64,000 nt of DNA, taken from Octadecabacter arcticus 238 (GTDB taxonomy: Bacteria > Pseudomonadota > Alphaproteobacteria > Rhodobacterales > Rhodobacteraceae). The DNA lies in contig NC_020908.1 in assembly GCF_000155735.2 (NCBI RefSeq), positions 1,989,001 through 2,053,000 on the forward strand, read 5' to 3'. The notes beneath the pieces are model-generated. The model ran no database searches, was not told where the DNA came from, and saw nothing but the letters and a program-made list of their open reading frames with translations. Within the stretch, counting starts at the first letter, position 1. Every line of letters begins with the position of its first letter. A program made the position numbers and the translations under genes. Below are positions 35,541 through 45,552 of the stretch, in pieces.

Positions 35541-38015
35541 TTAATTGCCCTGAAGAACCGGTTCAAGGATTGTCACACCCACTGCGCCACCGCGCGCCAA
35601 TGCCGGATCGAGCGACATCGGAATGTATTCCCCCCGCCGCCACAGTTCGCCTAGATCATCGTAATAGCGCGACAAGAAATGCCCCGATTGCCCTGTGGAT
35701 GTGATGAAGACGGAACTGTCGGGATCGGCGAAATCATATACGCCACGATAGGTCGCCGCATGGACATTCATGAACGGATCATCACCGATACCGCTCGTGC
35801 GGCCACGCATCAGCGTGTTGTCGCCACCGGATGTGGACTGGCGGATGTTGACGAACCAACGCAACACGGGCGCTGTGCCAAGCACGGGATGATCATGGGT
35901 GGCTTCATGGGCATCGCCCCAGCGCAGCGTCTGCAGGTTCGTCCCATAATTTTGTGATATCCAAACCAACGCGTCGTCCAACGCCAAGCGGGCGATGTCT
36001 GAACAGGTTTCGCGTGGCGCAGATTGCAGCACATCGCACCACGCCGCAGCGCCATCGGTGTTGCGGTACACCCGTTCAATAAACAATGGCTCAACATGGG
36101 TGTATTCGCGCGCCAATGGTCCGAGTTCATCGCGCATCAGACGGTCCTGAAGGGCGCGCATCCACGCGGCATAGATCAGTGGCTCGGGCAGATGTTCGTT
36201 CATCTCACCGTTCCACTCAGCCAGCAGTGCCAGCGCGTCTTGGCGTAGCTTTTCGGGCGTTCCTCCGGGTGCGGCCTCACCGGTGAACCATAGATCGGCA
36301 CCGATCAGCGGCAGGATGGAACGTGCGGTGTAACTAACGGTATCTCTTTGCGCCTCGATGAAACTGTCACGGGTGTGAACTTCGCGGGCTTGCATCAACA
36401 ACCGCCAACGGTTCACCCGCTGACTGTCGCTCCAGCTAAAGCTGACATGGGCGGGAAACGGCGCATTGGTGATCTTGTTGTTGGTGTTGCCAACTATGCC
36501 GCCAACTGGGTCTATCCAGCCGGGATTGGTGTCAAACGGGCGGTGACCGTCCCAGCGGTTCTGCGGCAAATACCCGTAATGCGGCATACGCCCCTGTGTC
36601 ACGTTATCCGCGCGGCGGTTGGGCACATGCCCGATGAGCTTCAGCCCGACCGAATTGCGATCAGCCAGCGTCAGCATTTGGGACGGAGCAACATAGTTTT
36701 CAGCCGCCGCAATCCCCGCTTCGACACTGCGCGCGCGCATCAGGTTCATCGCCGCTTGCATGGTCGTGTCTTGCCCCGACAGCGCAGTCCAAGCCAACAC
36801 CGTCACATGGCCCGGTGGCCGGATCGTGCCAAGATCGAATTGATCAGGTGGCAAGACCGGGCCGTTCACTGTCCATTGCAGTTGCAGCGTAATCGACGGT
36901 TCATCCTTGATGCGCACAATGCTCTCGCGGGATTCAAAATTTGCCCAGCCATTTGGCACGCGGTACTGGTTCGCATCAGATGGGTTTACCTCTTCGATAT
37001 AGACATCTTGATCGTCCAGATTGCTTGACGTGATGCCCCAGCCAAGGTCGGCTGACCGACCGACCATGATAACAGGAACACCGGGGATCGTGCCGCCGAT
37101 GACGCCGCCAGATTCCAGTTCCAGCCGCGCAAGGTACCAGATCGACGGGGCGGTCAGACCAAGGTGCGGATCATTGGCAAGTAGTGTTGATCCCGTGGCA
37201 GATCGCGTGATGCCCGCCGCCCATGCATTTGATGCACCAGCAAGATCGCGCGGCACGACAGGGGACAATGGATAAAACGCCATGCGATTGTTAGGTGTAA
37301 AGGCTGGCACATCGGGAAACAGGGCGGCGTAGTTTGGCAGTGCCGCGAGGCCCGCGCCCGGCGCCTCGGGCAGGATATCGTTGAGCCGCTCGTCATTGCC
37401 AAGAACCAGCGAGGTGCGGGCGCGCAGGACCTCAGTCTCTAGATGATTGCTCAGCTGTAACGCCATGAGTTTGATGATCGACACGGAATCTGCGGGCTGC
37501 CAAGGGGCAATAGCATGGTTGAACAACCACATTTCAGGTGCGCCGCGCCCGCGCGCACCTGCGTTGACTTGGCCAATCCATGCATTTACCCCGTCTGAAT
37601 AGGCTTCCAATGCGGCTTGGGTTTGACCATCCAGCGCTTGCACAGAGGTCCGTGACAACTTGTAAAGATCAAGGCGACGGATCAGGCTGTCGATGGGCAG
37701 CGTGCGCGCACCAAACAGTTCTGACAAACGCCCCTGTGCAGTACGGCGCAGCATCGTCATCTGCCACAAACGGTCCTGCGCGTGGGCCATGCCAAGGGCG
37801 AAAAACACGTCTTCGTCGGTTTCACCAAAAATATGTGGCACATTGGCATTGTCGCGCACGATTTCCACGGGGGCCGAAATACCTGCGACCTGCAACGTGC
37901 CCTCATATTCGGGCAAGGACCGCGAGGCGAAATAATACGCCAGCGCAAACACAGCCACGCCAAACAAGATCAGCGCTGAAGCGAGCCGGACAAGCCAGCG
38001 AAAGACGAGTGCCAT
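35541..38015 (-). CDS. Penicillin acylase family protein (N-terminal nucleophile amidase)
   Basis: An 824-residue N-terminal-nucleophile hydrolase. One membrane or signal helix (residues 8-30) directs it to the envelope. The mature beta chain should begin at Ser262 in LAGASNAWAAG after autocatalytic cleavage. GIVGNTNNKI and NDPHLGLTAPSIWY are conserved. Members split amide bonds of beta-lactams, acyl-homoserine lactones or peptides; the substrate here is unknown. It is complete with no damage. The gene stands alone, convergent with hflX and divergent from the dehydrogenase gene. Confidence 0.92.
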   Translation of the reverse strand: MALVFRWLVRLASALILFGVAVFALAYYFASRSLPEYEGTLQVAGISAPVEIVRDNANVPHIFGETDEDVFFALGMAHAQDRLWQMTMLRRTAQGRLSELFGARTLPIDSLIRRLDLYKLSRTSVQALDGQTQAALEAYSDGVNAWIGQVNAGARGRGAPEMWLFNHAIAPWQPADSVSIIKLMALQLSNHLETEVLRARTSLVLGNDERLNDILPEAPGAGLAALPNYAALFPDVPAFTPNNRMAFYPLSPVVPRDLAGASNAWAAGITRSATGSTLLANDPHLGLTAPSIWYLARLELESGGVIGGTIPGVPVIMVGRSADLGWGITSSNLDDQDVYIEEVNPSDANQYRVPNGWANFESRESIVRIKDEPSITLQLQWTVNGPVLPPDQFDLGTIRPPGHVTVLAWTALSGQDTTMQAAMNLMRARSVEAGIAAAENYVAPSQMLTLADRNSVGLKLIGHVPNRRADNVTQGRMPHYGYLPQNRWDGHRPFDTNPGWIDPVGGIVGNTNNKITNAPFPAHVSFSWSDSQRVNRWRLLMQAREVHTRDSFIEAQRDTVSYTARSILPLIGADLWFTGEAAPGGTPEKLRQDALALLAEWNGEMNEHLPEPLIYAAWMRALQDRLMRDELGPLAREYTHVEPLFIERVYRNTDGAAAWCDVLQSAPRETCSDIARLALDDALVWISQNYGTNLQTLRWGDAHEATHDHPVLGTAPVLRWFVNIRQSTSGGDNTLMRGRTSGIGDDPFMNVHAATYRGVYDFADPDSSVFITSTGQSGHFLSRYYDDLGELWRRGEYIPMSLDPALARGGAVGVTILEPVLQGN

Positions 38016-38114
38016 AGAGGTTCCTTCGACGTGGTCCCGCCAGATGCTTGACGTGGCGCGGGGGTTCGTTACCTATCTCGCAACACAAATGATGATGCAA
38101 GCGGGAGAGACGTG

Positions 38115-38987
38115 ATGGCAAAAGTGGCTTTTTTGGGCTTGGGGGTCATGGGCTACCCGATGGCAGGGCATTTGGCAAAAGCTGGCCATGATGTGACGGT
38201 GTACAATCGAACCCCAACAAAGGCGGATGCTTGGGTGGCTGAACACGGCGGCGCGGCTGCTGCAACACCTGCGCAAGCGGCCAAGGGTGCGGATTTTGTG
38301 ATGTCTTGCGTTGGCAATGACGACGATCTGCGGGCCGTTTGCATCGGCGAGGATGGTGCGTTTTCGACCATGTCAAAGGGTGCTGTGTTTGTGGATCACA
38401 CCACGGTGTCGGCGAAAGTCACGCGCGAGCTTTATGCGGCGGCCGCAGATGTAGGTCTGTCATTTGTCGACGCGCCAATATCGGGGGGGCAGGCGGGGGC
38501 TGAAAACGGTGTATTGTCGGTAATGTGTGGTGGTGATGCGGACGTCTACGGGCGTGCAGAGCCGATCATAGATGCCTACGCCCGCGTGTGCCGGCGCATT
38601 GGCGACAGCGGTGCCGGACAGATGACCAAAATGTGCAATCAGATCGCCATTGCAGGTCTTGTTCAGGGCTTGTCAGAGGCATTGCACTTCGCGGAGAAAG
38701 CCGGCCTTGACGGGCGCGCGGTTGTCGAAGTTATCTGTCAAGGCGCTGCCGGATCGTGGCAAATGCAAAACCGGTACGAAACGATGATTGACGGTGAGTT
38801 CGAACATGGCTTTGCCGTGGATTGGATGCGCAAAGATCTCGGCATTTGTCTTGAGACTGCAGATGAGACAGGCGCGGCATTGCCTGTCACTGCTTTGGTT
38901 GATCAATTCTATAAAGACGTCCAAAACATGGGTGGAAATCGCTGGGATACATCAAGTTTGCTAAAACGGCTTCGTGCGCTGGGTTAG
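38115..38987 (+). CDS. Beta-hydroxyacid dehydrogenase (HIBADH-like)
   Basis: A 290-residue NAD(P)-dependent oxidoreductase of the 3-hydroxyisobutyrate / tartronate semialdehyde reductase family. The Rossmann loop GLGVMG is at residues 8-13. VDAPISGGQAGAENG and the catalytic Lys segment GAGQMTKMCNQ are typical. The start is the ATG at 38115 with GGGAGAG upstream; a GTG three bases earlier is in frame. The exact substrate cannot be read. It is divergent from the penicillin acylase-like gene by 99 bases. Confidence 0.9.
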   Translation: MAKVAFLGLGVMGYPMAGHLAKAGHDVTVYNRTPTKADAWVAEHGGAAAATPAQAAKGADFVMSCVGNDDDLRAVCIGEDGAFSTMSKGAVFVDHTTVSAKVTRELYAAAADVGLSFVDAPISGGQAGAENGVLSVMCGGDADVYGRAEPIIDAYARVCRRIGDSGAGQMTKMCNQIAIAGLVQGLSEALHFAEKAGLDGRAVVEVICQGAAGSWQMQNRYETMIDGEFEHGFAVDWMRKDLGICLETADETGAALPVTALVDQFYKDVQNMGGNRWDTSSLLKRLRALG

Positions 38988-39000
38988 GCGCCGCGTAGGA

Positions 39001-39090
39001 TTTCGAATTTGCTTTGCACATCCGGCGGCGCGGGGGCTCGCCCCCGTCGCTGCGCGACTCCCCCAGGATATTTATGAGACAAAGGCAGGC
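39001..39090 (-). repeat. REP-like intergenic repeat, copy C
   Basis: Read on the minus strand it has TTTGTCTCATAAATATCCTG, a GTCGC-GCGAC hairpin (39046-39058), CGGGGGC-GCCCCCG (39031-39046) and the GCAAAGCAAATTCGA tail shared with copy A. It lies between two convergent genes, 12 bases past the stop of the minus-strand one. Confidence 0.65.
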
Positions 39091-39101
39091 GGAAAGTGCT
39101 T

Positions 39102-39473
39102 TCAGTCGGTCGTGATGCAGGTGCCAATGAGCGTTTGGTTTTCCGGCTCTAAGGTCAGGCGTGTCGATCCGTCGGCTTGCACGATCATCAGGGCACGTGC
39201 GGTTTCGCCTGCGTCTCGATGGAAACCGACAATACCACCGTCCATCATGATCGCTTGTGCATTGAAGCGACGGTCGCCCATGGTAACATCGCTGACTTGC
39301 CGTCGCGGCGGGTCGCTTGGGTCTTGTGGTGCCACAAACTGGCTGGCGTCGATGCTGAAGCGCACAGACGTTTTTGCGCAATCGGTCAGGCAGGTCGAAT
39401 CGGTAAGACGACAAGACAGATCAGCCGCCGTGGGCACGGCCAAAACGCACAGTACCGCCGCGAGGCGCGTCAT
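39102..39473 (-). CDS. Uncharacterised secreted protein (pair member 2)
   Basis: A 123-residue protein with a signal peptide (MTRLAAVLCVLAVPTAA). A Cys cluster follows early (LSCRLTDSTCLTDC), and one Cys comes near the end (TLIGTCI), so disulfides in the periplasm are likely. I do not recognise the family. Its ATG at 39473 overlaps the stop of the upstream gene (ATGA). The mature part resembles the upstream protein in order: Cys cluster, beta-rich middle, late Cys. The two may be tandem diverged copies. Confidence 0.6.
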   Translation of the reverse strand: MTRLAAVLCVLAVPTAADLSCRLTDSTCLTDCAKTSVRFSIDASQFVAPQDPSDPPRRQVSDVTMGDRRFNAQAIMMDGGIVGFHRDAGETARALMIVQADGSTRLTLEPENQTLIGTCITTD

Positions 39474-39895
39474 GGCGTGATGCGACGATCGCATGATCCG
39501 GAGGCGAAATGTTCTACCAAAGAACTGCCATTCCCTGCCGTGGCCGTAAGATCAATGCCACGATCCTCAAAGACCGTGAGAGTGCCGCTAACCTCCCCGC
39601 CCGTGCTTTCAAAAACAAGCCCATCAGGGATTTCAGTGAGCGTTGCACGTGGGCTGAAGCCACGCAGTTCAAGGCGTGGCAGGCCATCCGCGTGGCGCAA
39701 ATAAATGACAAAGGACAACGGTTCACGCGAACACGTATCGCCTTCGCAGTAATTATTTATCGTGCATACGTAGTGGGGGTAGGTGTCATCGCCTGCCACA
39801 TCAGGCGCGTCAGAGCGACCCGACGCCATTGCGATAATTGCCAGAAGTATGATCACGACGACCATGATGATGGGGAGCATTGTGGAACGGTTCAT
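39470..39895 (-). CDS. Uncharacterised anchored or secreted protein (pair member 1)
   Basis: A 141-residue protein with an N-terminal hydrophobic helix (MLPIIMVVVIILLAIIAMA) that may be a membrane anchor or signal. The rest is exported and has VCTINNYCEGDTC early and GSCDR near the end. The middle is beta-rich (LSFVIYL, GTLTVFEDRGIDL). I do not recognise the family. It is translationally coupled to the next gene, which shows the same Cys layout. An alternative start is the ATG five codons later. Confidence 0.6.
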   Translation of the reverse strand: MNRSTMLPIIMVVVIILLAIIAMASGRSDAPDVAGDDTYPHYVCTINNYCEGDTCSREPLSFVIYLRHADGLPRLELRGFSPRATLTEIPDGLVFESTGGEVSGTLTVFEDRGIDLTATAGNGSSLVEHFASGSCDRRITP

Positions 39896-39948
39896 CTAGG
39901 ACCCTTTCAGACAGAATGGCGGTCCCCCATATACGCGCAGTTTGACGA

Positions 39949-40950
39949 TCAAACCGACAGGCGCGCGGCATGGGCGCCACGTTCGCGGTAGGGGGTTGTG
40001 TCATAATGTGCACGATAACACTTTGAGAAGTGCGACGGCGAGGCAAAACCGCAAGCCAGTGCCACATTGATCACCGACATATCTGTCTGCATCAGCAGGT
40101 TACGCGCCTTTTGCAGGCGCAATTCCATGTAGTAGCGTTTCGGCGACCGGTTCAGATAACGGCGAAACAGACGTTCCAGTTGGCGCGTCGACATGCCGAC
40201 GTCTTTGGCCAAGATGGACGGGCTGATCGGCTCTTCGATGTTGAGTTCCATGGCCTGAATAACACGGGACAGTTTGGGGTGACGCACGCCGATCCGTGTC
40301 GGGATAGACATACGTTGGGTGTCTTGATCGGTGCGGATAGAGGAATAGATTTGCTGATCGGCAACAGCATTGGCCAGTTCTTCGCCTTGTTGATCGGCGA
40401 TGATCTGCAAAAACAAATCAATCGACGATGTGCCACCGGCGGTGGTCCAGCGATTGCCGTCCTTGACGAAAACCGACTTTGTCAGCTCAACTTCAAGGAA
40501 TTCTTCAGTAAAACTGTCGTGGTTTTCCCAATGGATCGTGGCGCGTTTGCCATCCAGAAGGCCTGCCTTGGCAAGGGAAAACGCCGCCGTGCACAATCCA
40601 CCCATTATGATACCGCGTCGCGCCTCCCGTCGGAGCCAGTTCAGGATCCGTTTGGTGGTGGCAGCCTGAACATCGCGACCGCCGCACAGGATCATTGTGT
40701 CGTCGCGGTGTAATTCATCCAGATCACTGTCGAGCGTGAATACCGTCCCGGTCGAGCAGCTTATTGTTCCACCGCCTTCGCCAATGATACGCCACGAATA
40801 CAAGTCTTCGCCTGACATCTGGTTGGCAATTCGCAAACAATCAATCGCCGCAGCAAACGACAGCAAGGTGAATTCGTTCAAAAGCACAAAGACAAACCGG
40901 CGCGGGGCAGCGCGGGACTTTTCGATGTCTTTGGCGTGGTGGCGTTGCAT
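39949..40950 (-). CDS. GlxA-type AraC family transcriptional regulator
   Basis: A 333-residue regulator with an N-terminal DJ-1/PfpI-like domain (residues 15-185; GLCTAAFSLAKAGLLDGKRATIHWE) and a C-terminal AraC HTH pair (SILAKDVGMSTRQLERLFRR, VALACGFASPSHFSKCYR). This layout occurs in regulators of glycine betaine, carnitine and arginine use (GbdR, CdhR, ArgR types). The nucleophilic Cys of a true DJ-1 enzyme is replaced by LCTA-type text, so it senses rather than catalyses. No obvious target operon lies beside it. Confidence 0.88.
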   Translation of the reverse strand: MQRHHAKDIEKSRAAPRRFVFVLLNEFTLLSFAAAIDCLRIANQMSGEDLYSWRIIGEGGGTISCSTGTVFTLDSDLDELHRDDTMILCGGRDVQAATTKRILNWLRREARRGIIMGGLCTAAFSLAKAGLLDGKRATIHWENHDSFTEEFLEVELTKSVFVKDGNRWTTAGGTSSIDLFLQIIADQQGEELANAVADQQIYSSIRTDQDTQRMSIPTRIGVRHPKLSRVIQAMELNIEEPISPSILAKDVGMSTRQLERLFRRYLNRSPKRYYMELRLQKARNLLMQTDMSVINVALACGFASPSHFSKCYRAHYDTTPYRERGAHAARLSV

Positions 40951-41052
40951 GGCAGCTTTATCCGTATGCTAATTACCGAGCCTCATCACTTTTTTTGACG
41001 ACTAGCAAGACAATTAGACGTCGCTTGCGACAAAAGCCGACGCGTTTTGCCA

Positions 41053-41081
41053 TTGGACCTTATCCACAGGATTGTTATATG
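41053..41081 (+). promoter_or_regulatory. Promoter of the DAHP synthase gene with embedded DnaA box
   Basis: TTGGAC (41053-41058), a 17-base spacer and TATATG (41076-41081) make a good sigma-70-type promoter. The spacer contains TTATCCACA (41060-41068), a perfect DnaA box. The predicted start is near 41088, 60 bases before the gene. Confidence 0.5.
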
Positions 41082-41148
41082 AAACTCTTGTATGGCTAAC
41101 GTGACCCCGAAAAGATCAACAGGGGCACAAAATCTTCGGAGCAATAAC

Positions 41149-42519
41149 ATGACGGACTGGAAAAAATCAGACTGGCGCAACAAGCCACGGGTACAGATGC
41201 CGGATTATACCGACGCTGCCGCCCTTACGGCGGTTGAAGCAAAGCTGAGCACATATCCGCCGCTTGTTTTTGCAGGCGAGGCGCGGCGGTTGCGGTCCCA
41301 TTTGGCGGACGTCAGCCGTGGCGATGCGTTTTTGTTGCAGGGCGGCGATTGCGCCGAAAGCTTTGCAGCATTTAGTGCAGACGGTATCCGCGACACGTTC
41401 AAAGTGATGTTGCAGATGGCCGTTGTTTTGACGTTCGGTGCCAAGGTGCCTGTGATCAAGGTTGGCCGAATGGCCGGGCAATTTGCCAAGCCACGGTCCG
41501 CGCCAACGGAAGTTGTGGGTGGTGTTGAACTGCCAAGCTACCGCGGTGACATCATCAATGATCTGGAATTCACGCCAGAATCGCGCATGCCGAACCCCGA
41601 CAAGATGCTGCAGGCCTACACGCAGGCCGCTGGCACGCTTAACCTGTTGCGGGCGTTTTCGACCGGTGGTTACGCCGACATTCATAAGGTCCACGCTTGG
41701 ACGCTGGGCTTCACGGCTGGACACGAGGCGGAAAAGTACCGCGCTATGGCCGAACAAATCAGCGATACGCTTGATTTCATGAAAGCCGCAGGCATGAGCG
41801 AAGAAGCCGCGCATGCGCTTGAAACGGTTGAATTTTATACCTCTCACGAGGCGCTGTTGCTAGAATACGAAGAGGCACTGACGCGGGTGGATTCAACGTC
41901 CGGAAAATGGCTTGCGGGGTCGGGCCATATGGTTTGGATCGGCGATCGCACCCGTCAGCCTGATGGTGCACATGTTGAATTTTGTGCCGGAGTGCAGAAC
42001 CCGATTGGTCTGAAGTGCGGCCCGACAATGACGTCCGGCCACCTCAAGGCGTTGATGGCAAAGCTGAACCCGACCAATGAAGCCGGTCGTTTGTCGCTAA
42101 TCGCGCGCTTTGGCGCCGGGTCGGTTGGCGAACACTTGCCGCGTCTGATCAAAGCTGTGGAAGAAGAGGGTGCTAAGGTCACGTGGGTTTGCGATCCGAT
42201 GCACGGCAACACGATCAAATCGTCAACGGGCTACAAAACGCGTCCGTTTGAATCTGTGCTGCGCGAAGTGCGTGAATTCTTCGGAGTGCATAACGCCGAA
42301 GGCACGATCCCGGGCGGTGTGCATTTTGAGATAACGGGCGCTGATGTGACGGAATGTACTGGCGGCGTGCGCGCTGTGACCGATGAAGACCTGTCAGATC
42401 GCTATCACACAGCGTGCGATCCGCGCCTGAACGCATCGCAATCGCTTGAACTGGCCTTCTTGGTTAGTGAAGAATTATCTGCACGACGCTCTAAGGCGCA
42501 GGCGGCCCAATCTGCCTAA
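41149..42519 (+). CDS. aroG: Class II DAHP synthase
   Basis: A 456-residue enzyme of the plant-like type II family that condenses phosphoenolpyruvate and erythrose 4-phosphate, the first step of aromatic amino acid synthesis. The metal Cys is in [10 protein letters not shown] (Cys68). [30 protein letters not shown] and [10 protein letters not shown] are signatures. The start is the ATG at 41149 with GGAG upstream; the longer frame starts are unsupported. It is a single gene with a clear promoter 60 bases upstream. Confidence 0.96.
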   Translation: MTDWKKSDWRNKPRVQMPDYTDAAALTAVEAKLSTYPPLVFAGEARRLRSHLADVSRGDAFLLQGGDCAESFAAFSADGIRDTFKVMLQMAVVLTFGAKVPVIKVGRMAGQFAKPRSAPTEVVGGVELPSYRGDIINDLEFTPESRMPNPDKMLQAYTQAAGTLNLLRAFSTGGYADIHKVHAWTLGFTAGHEAEKYRAMAEQISDTLDFMKAAGMSEEAAHALETVEFYTSHEALLLEYEEALTRVDSTSGKWLAGSGHMVWIGDRTRQPDGAHVEFCAGVQNPIGLKCGPTMTSGHLKALMAKLNPTNEAGRLSLIARFGAGSVGEHLPRLIKAVEEEGAKVTWVCDPMHGNTIKSSTGYKTRPFESVLREVREFFGVHNAEGTIPGGVHFEITGADVTECTGGVRAVTDEDLSDRYHTACDPRLNASQSLELAFLVSEELSARRSKAQAAQSA

Positions 42520-42555
42520 GACAGACATGGCAAACTGCTGAACAGGTCGATGGTC

Positions 42556-43245
42556 TCACGCGTTTGACACAACGAGGCGCAGGGCAAGTTTGCTCTGCGC
42601 CTTTTGGGTTTCAGTTACACGCAAGCTGTGGCTCACTGTGGTGGCCTTGCTACCGGCAACCACGTGTAGACCGTCAATCGGCTCTTCGATGTGTTCAACG
42701 CGCACGGCACTTCTGTCGCAGATCTTAAAACGACGTCCGCCAATTCCACGACGTCCGCTCATGACCAGAACACCCAATACCCGGCTGACGCGGCCATGAT
42801 CATCACGCAGCGGCAGCAGCATTATCTTGCCCTGCAACTGCGGCTGGCCAACAGCGCGCGGCGCTTCAAGTGGCAGTTCAACGATGCTTGGGCCGTTAAA
42901 GGCCGCTTCGATATAATAGACCATTGCGGCGCGAGCATCGGGCAGCAAAACAGCCGTCAAAGGCAGGCCGCGCGGTTCAATGCCGACCAATTTGGCGATA
43001 TTGCGGCCAGCAACACGGATACGGGCAACACCAGGGGCGACACGTTCAAGTATAAAGCTGTCTTCGAGCAACGCGCCCATGGCAACCGGATCGACATCCT
43101 TGCGCAGGGGTACGCCACGTGTACGGGGCAGGGATGACCAGTAGTGCTCCAGTTCGTTCAGGACTGTCGGATTGGTCATGATCACGTCCTGCGCTTGGGA
43201 GAGATCTGTCGAGCGCGGCGCATAAGGGTCAAATGTCAGGCTCAT
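42556..43245 (-). CDS. PAS domain-containing protein (PAS_5/DUF1457 type)
   Basis: A 229-residue cytoplasmic protein with one PAS-like domain (about residues 38-165: SSLPRTRGVPLRKDVDP, FILERVAPGVARIRVAGR, LPLRDDHGRVSRVLGVLVM). Such stand-alone PAS proteins are common in alphaproteobacteria and their roles are mostly unknown. The C-terminal tail is polar and unassigned. It is convergent with the DAHP synthase gene. Its promoter lies in the 216-base gap to yicC. Confidence 0.8.
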   Translation of the reverse strand: MSLTFDPYAPRSTDLSQAQDVIMTNPTVLNELEHYWSSLPRTRGVPLRKDVDPVAMGALLEDSFILERVAPGVARIRVAGRNIAKLVGIEPRGLPLTAVLLPDARAAMVYYIEAAFNGPSIVELPLEAPRAVGQPQLQGKIMLLPLRDDHGRVSRVLGVLVMSGRRGIGGRRFKICDRSAVRVEHIEEPIDGLHVVAGSKATTVSHSLRVTETQKAQSKLALRLVVSNA

Positions 43246-43461
43246 CGGTCTCGTCCTCGGTCACTAAATTATTTTCAATCGAGCGGGTTATTTCGCATCA
43301 CCCTTTTGACACAATTACGATTCAAATTCTCTAAACAAAGTCTTAACAGGTTAACGACTTATCAGCTTGCTGGGGCCACCTCGATTGGGGCGGGGCTTGT
43401 GCCCTTGCTCTGGATCGGGCTTTGGCTTTAGGTGCTAGCATACCACAATGGGAGCCGTGCA

Positions 43462-44373
43462 GTGATCCGATCCATGACAGCCTTTGCCAGTCAGCAAGGA
43501 AGCGCCGACGCAGTGACAGGCGGCGAAACAGGCGACACGTCTTGGACATGGGAGGTGCGCAGCGTCAATGGACGCGGACTGGATGTGAAGCTGCGCTTGC
43601 CCGACGGCACACCGGGGCTTGAGGCGGTGGTGCGCGGTTGCGTTGGCAGTTACGCCACCAGAGGCAATGTCACGATTGGTTTGCGCCTGAACCGCGCGCA
43701 GATGGACGGTGCGCTGCAGATTGATCCCGCACGTATGGACATGAGCCTTTCGGCATTAGACACCGTACAGGAACGCGCCCTTGAAAAGGGCGTAACATTG
43801 GGCCAGCCCACGTCGGCTGATGTTTTGGCGCAGCGCGGTGTGTTGGTGGCTGCGCAGGTTGAAAATAGTGCAGAATTTCTTGACCCGCTGACCGCTGATT
43901 TGCACGTGGCGTTGTGTGCGCTAAAAGCAATGCGTGAGGCCGAAGGTGCAGCGCTTCTGACTGTTCTAACAGATCAAATCGACCAGATTGCGGACCTTAC
44001 GGCACAAGCAGTCATCGCCGCCAAAGCCCGCATCGATGTAACCAAATCAAACATGGCCGCAGCACTTGCGCGGGTGATCGACGATGCGACAGGTGCAGAT
44101 CCATACCGCGTGGCGCAGGAATTGGCGCTGATCACGGTGAAGGCCGACATCACAGAAGAAATCGACCGGCTTGGGGCGCACGTCAAAGCGGCGCGTGATT
44201 TGTTGGCGAACGGCGGGCCGGTTGGCCGCAAGCTCGACTTTCTGACGCAGGAATTCAACCGTGAGGCCAACACCCTGTGCGCCAAAGCCCAAGACGTGGC
44301 CCTGACCCAAATCGGCCTTGCGCTGAAGGCGGTCATCGACCAAATGCGCGAACAAGTTCAAAACGTGGAGTAA
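43462..44373 (+). CDS. YicC family endoribonuclease-like protein
   Basis: A 303-residue protein with the YicC N-terminal domain ([32 protein letters not shown]) and C-terminal DUF1732 ([41 protein letters not shown]). E. coli YicC acts as an endoribonuclease affecting small RNAs. The start is the GTG at 43462 with GGGAG upstream, giving the family-typical MIRSMT beginning. It is followed after four bases by gmk, the usual partner. Confidence 0.93.
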   Translation: MIRSMTAFASQQGSADAVTGGETGDTSWTWEVRSVNGRGLDVKLRLPDGTPGLEAVVRGCVGSYATRGNVTIGLRLNRAQMDGALQIDPARMDMSLSALDTVQERALEKGVTLGQPTSADVLAQRGVLVAAQVENSAEFLDPLTADLHVALCALKAMREAEGAALLTVLTDQIDQIADLTAQAVIAAKARIDVTKSNMAAALARVIDDATGADPYRVAQELALITVKADITEEIDRLGAHVKAARDLLANGGPVGRKLDFLTQEFNREANTLCAKAQDVALTQIGLALKAVIDQMREQVQNVE

Positions 44374-44377
44374 ATTG

Positions 44378-45031
44378 ATGGATCGCCAAAACAAGAACAG
44401 ACGCGGCCTCCTTGTGATCCTGTCATCGCCATCAGGCGCGGGGAAATCATTTCATTCCAGAATTTTACGCGACTGGGACCCGTCGATCCGGTTTTCAGTG
44501 TCCGCCACGACGCGCCCACCGCGCATAGGTGAAGAAGATGGTGTCGACTACCATTTCGTGAGCCGTGAAGAATTTAAAGACATGGCTGCCGAAGGCGAAA
44601 TGCTTGAGCACGCGGAGGTGTTTGACAATCTATATGGCTCCCCCAAAGCGCCCGTTAAGGCGGCGATGGGCGCGGGGCAAGACACGTTGTTTGATATCGA
44701 CTGGCAAGGTGGCCAGCAGATCCGAAATTCATCCCTTGGCAATGACGTGGTGTCGATCTTCTTACTACCGCCCTCCATGGCGGTGCTTGAGGGGCGTTTG
44801 CGGTCCCGTGGGCAGGACAGCGAAGCAGTTATTGCGAACCGAATGGCGAAATCGCTGGACGAGGTGAGCCATTGGGCGGAATACGACTATGTGTTGGTCA
44901 ATGATGACGCACAAGCCTGCGCCGAAAAGCTGAAAGCGATCTTGACTGCCGAACGTGCACGCCGCGAACGCCAGATCAGCCTCAATGATTTTGTGCGCCA
45001 GTTGCAGACTGAATACGAGGATCAAGAGTAA
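44378..45031 (+). CDS. gmk: Guanylate kinase
   Basis: A 217-residue enzyme converting GMP to GDP. The P-loop SSPSGAGKS is at residues 16-24. Nucleotide-site text [19 protein letters not shown] and [10 protein letters not shown] is family-typical. The start is the ATG at 44378, four bases past yicC. Its stop shares one base with the next start. GuaA at 8.4 kb provides GMP. Confidence 0.96.
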   Translation: MDRQNKNRRGLLVILSSPSGAGKSFHSRILRDWDPSIRFSVSATTRPPRIGEEDGVDYHFVSREEFKDMAAEGEMLEHAEVFDNLYGSPKAPVKAAMGAGQDTLFDIDWQGGQQIRNSSLGNDVVSIFLLPPSMAVLEGRLRSRGQDSEAVIANRMAKSLDEVSHWAEYDYVLVNDDAQACAEKLKAILTAERARRERQISLNDFVRQLQTEYEDQE

Positions 45032-45552
45032 TGTTATATGAATTAGACGGTGTATCGCCCGATATTGATGGGGGCGCGTGGATCGCACCCGGGTGCCATC
45101 TGATCGGCAAAGTCTGCGTGATGGAACTGGCGTCGATCTGGTTCGGTACGACGTTGCGCGGCGACAACGAACGCATCACCATCGGGACCGGCAGCAACGT
45201 GCAGGAAAACTGTGTGTTGCATACTGATATGGGCTTTCCGCTCAATGTCGGCGCCAATTGTACTATCGGCCATAAGGCGATGCTGCACGGCTGTACAATC
45301 GGAAATAACACGCTGATTGGCATGGGTGCGACGGTTCTGAATGGTGCGGTGATTGGTGATAATTGCCTGATCGGGGCAGGGGCGTTGATCACCGAAGGCA
45401 AAGTTATTCCAGCGGGATCACTCGTTATGGGAATCGGCAAAATCGTGCGCGAGCTAGACGCGGCGGCTGTCCAAAGCCTGACTGCGTCGGCCCTGCATTA
45501 CCAAGAAAACGCCGCGCGATTCCGCGCCGGATTAAAAGAGGTTTCGCTATGA
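45031..45552 (+). CDS. Gamma carbonic anhydrase-like protein
   Basis: A 173-residue left-handed beta-helix protein with hexapeptide repeats. The three putative zinc His are His64 (CVLHTD), His81 and His86 (TIGHKAMLHG). The family includes CaiE/YrdA-type proteins whose carbonic anhydrase activity is often weak or unproven. It is translationally coupled to gmk (TAATG overlap) and to the next gene (ATGA). Confidence 0.92.
   Translation: MLYELDGVSPDIDGGAWIAPGCHLIGKVCVMELASIWFGTTLRGDNERITIGTGSNVQENCVLHTDMGFPLNVGANCTIGHKAMLHGCTIGNNTLIGMGATVLNGAVIGDNCLIGAGALITEGKVIPAGSLVMGIGKIVRELDAAAVQSLTASALHYQENAARFRAGLKEVSL

Noticed and set aside
43303..43431. Small hydrophobic peptide before yicC
   Set aside because: It would need a TTG start without a ribosome site. 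The stretch is better read as the promoter region of yicC and the PAS gene.
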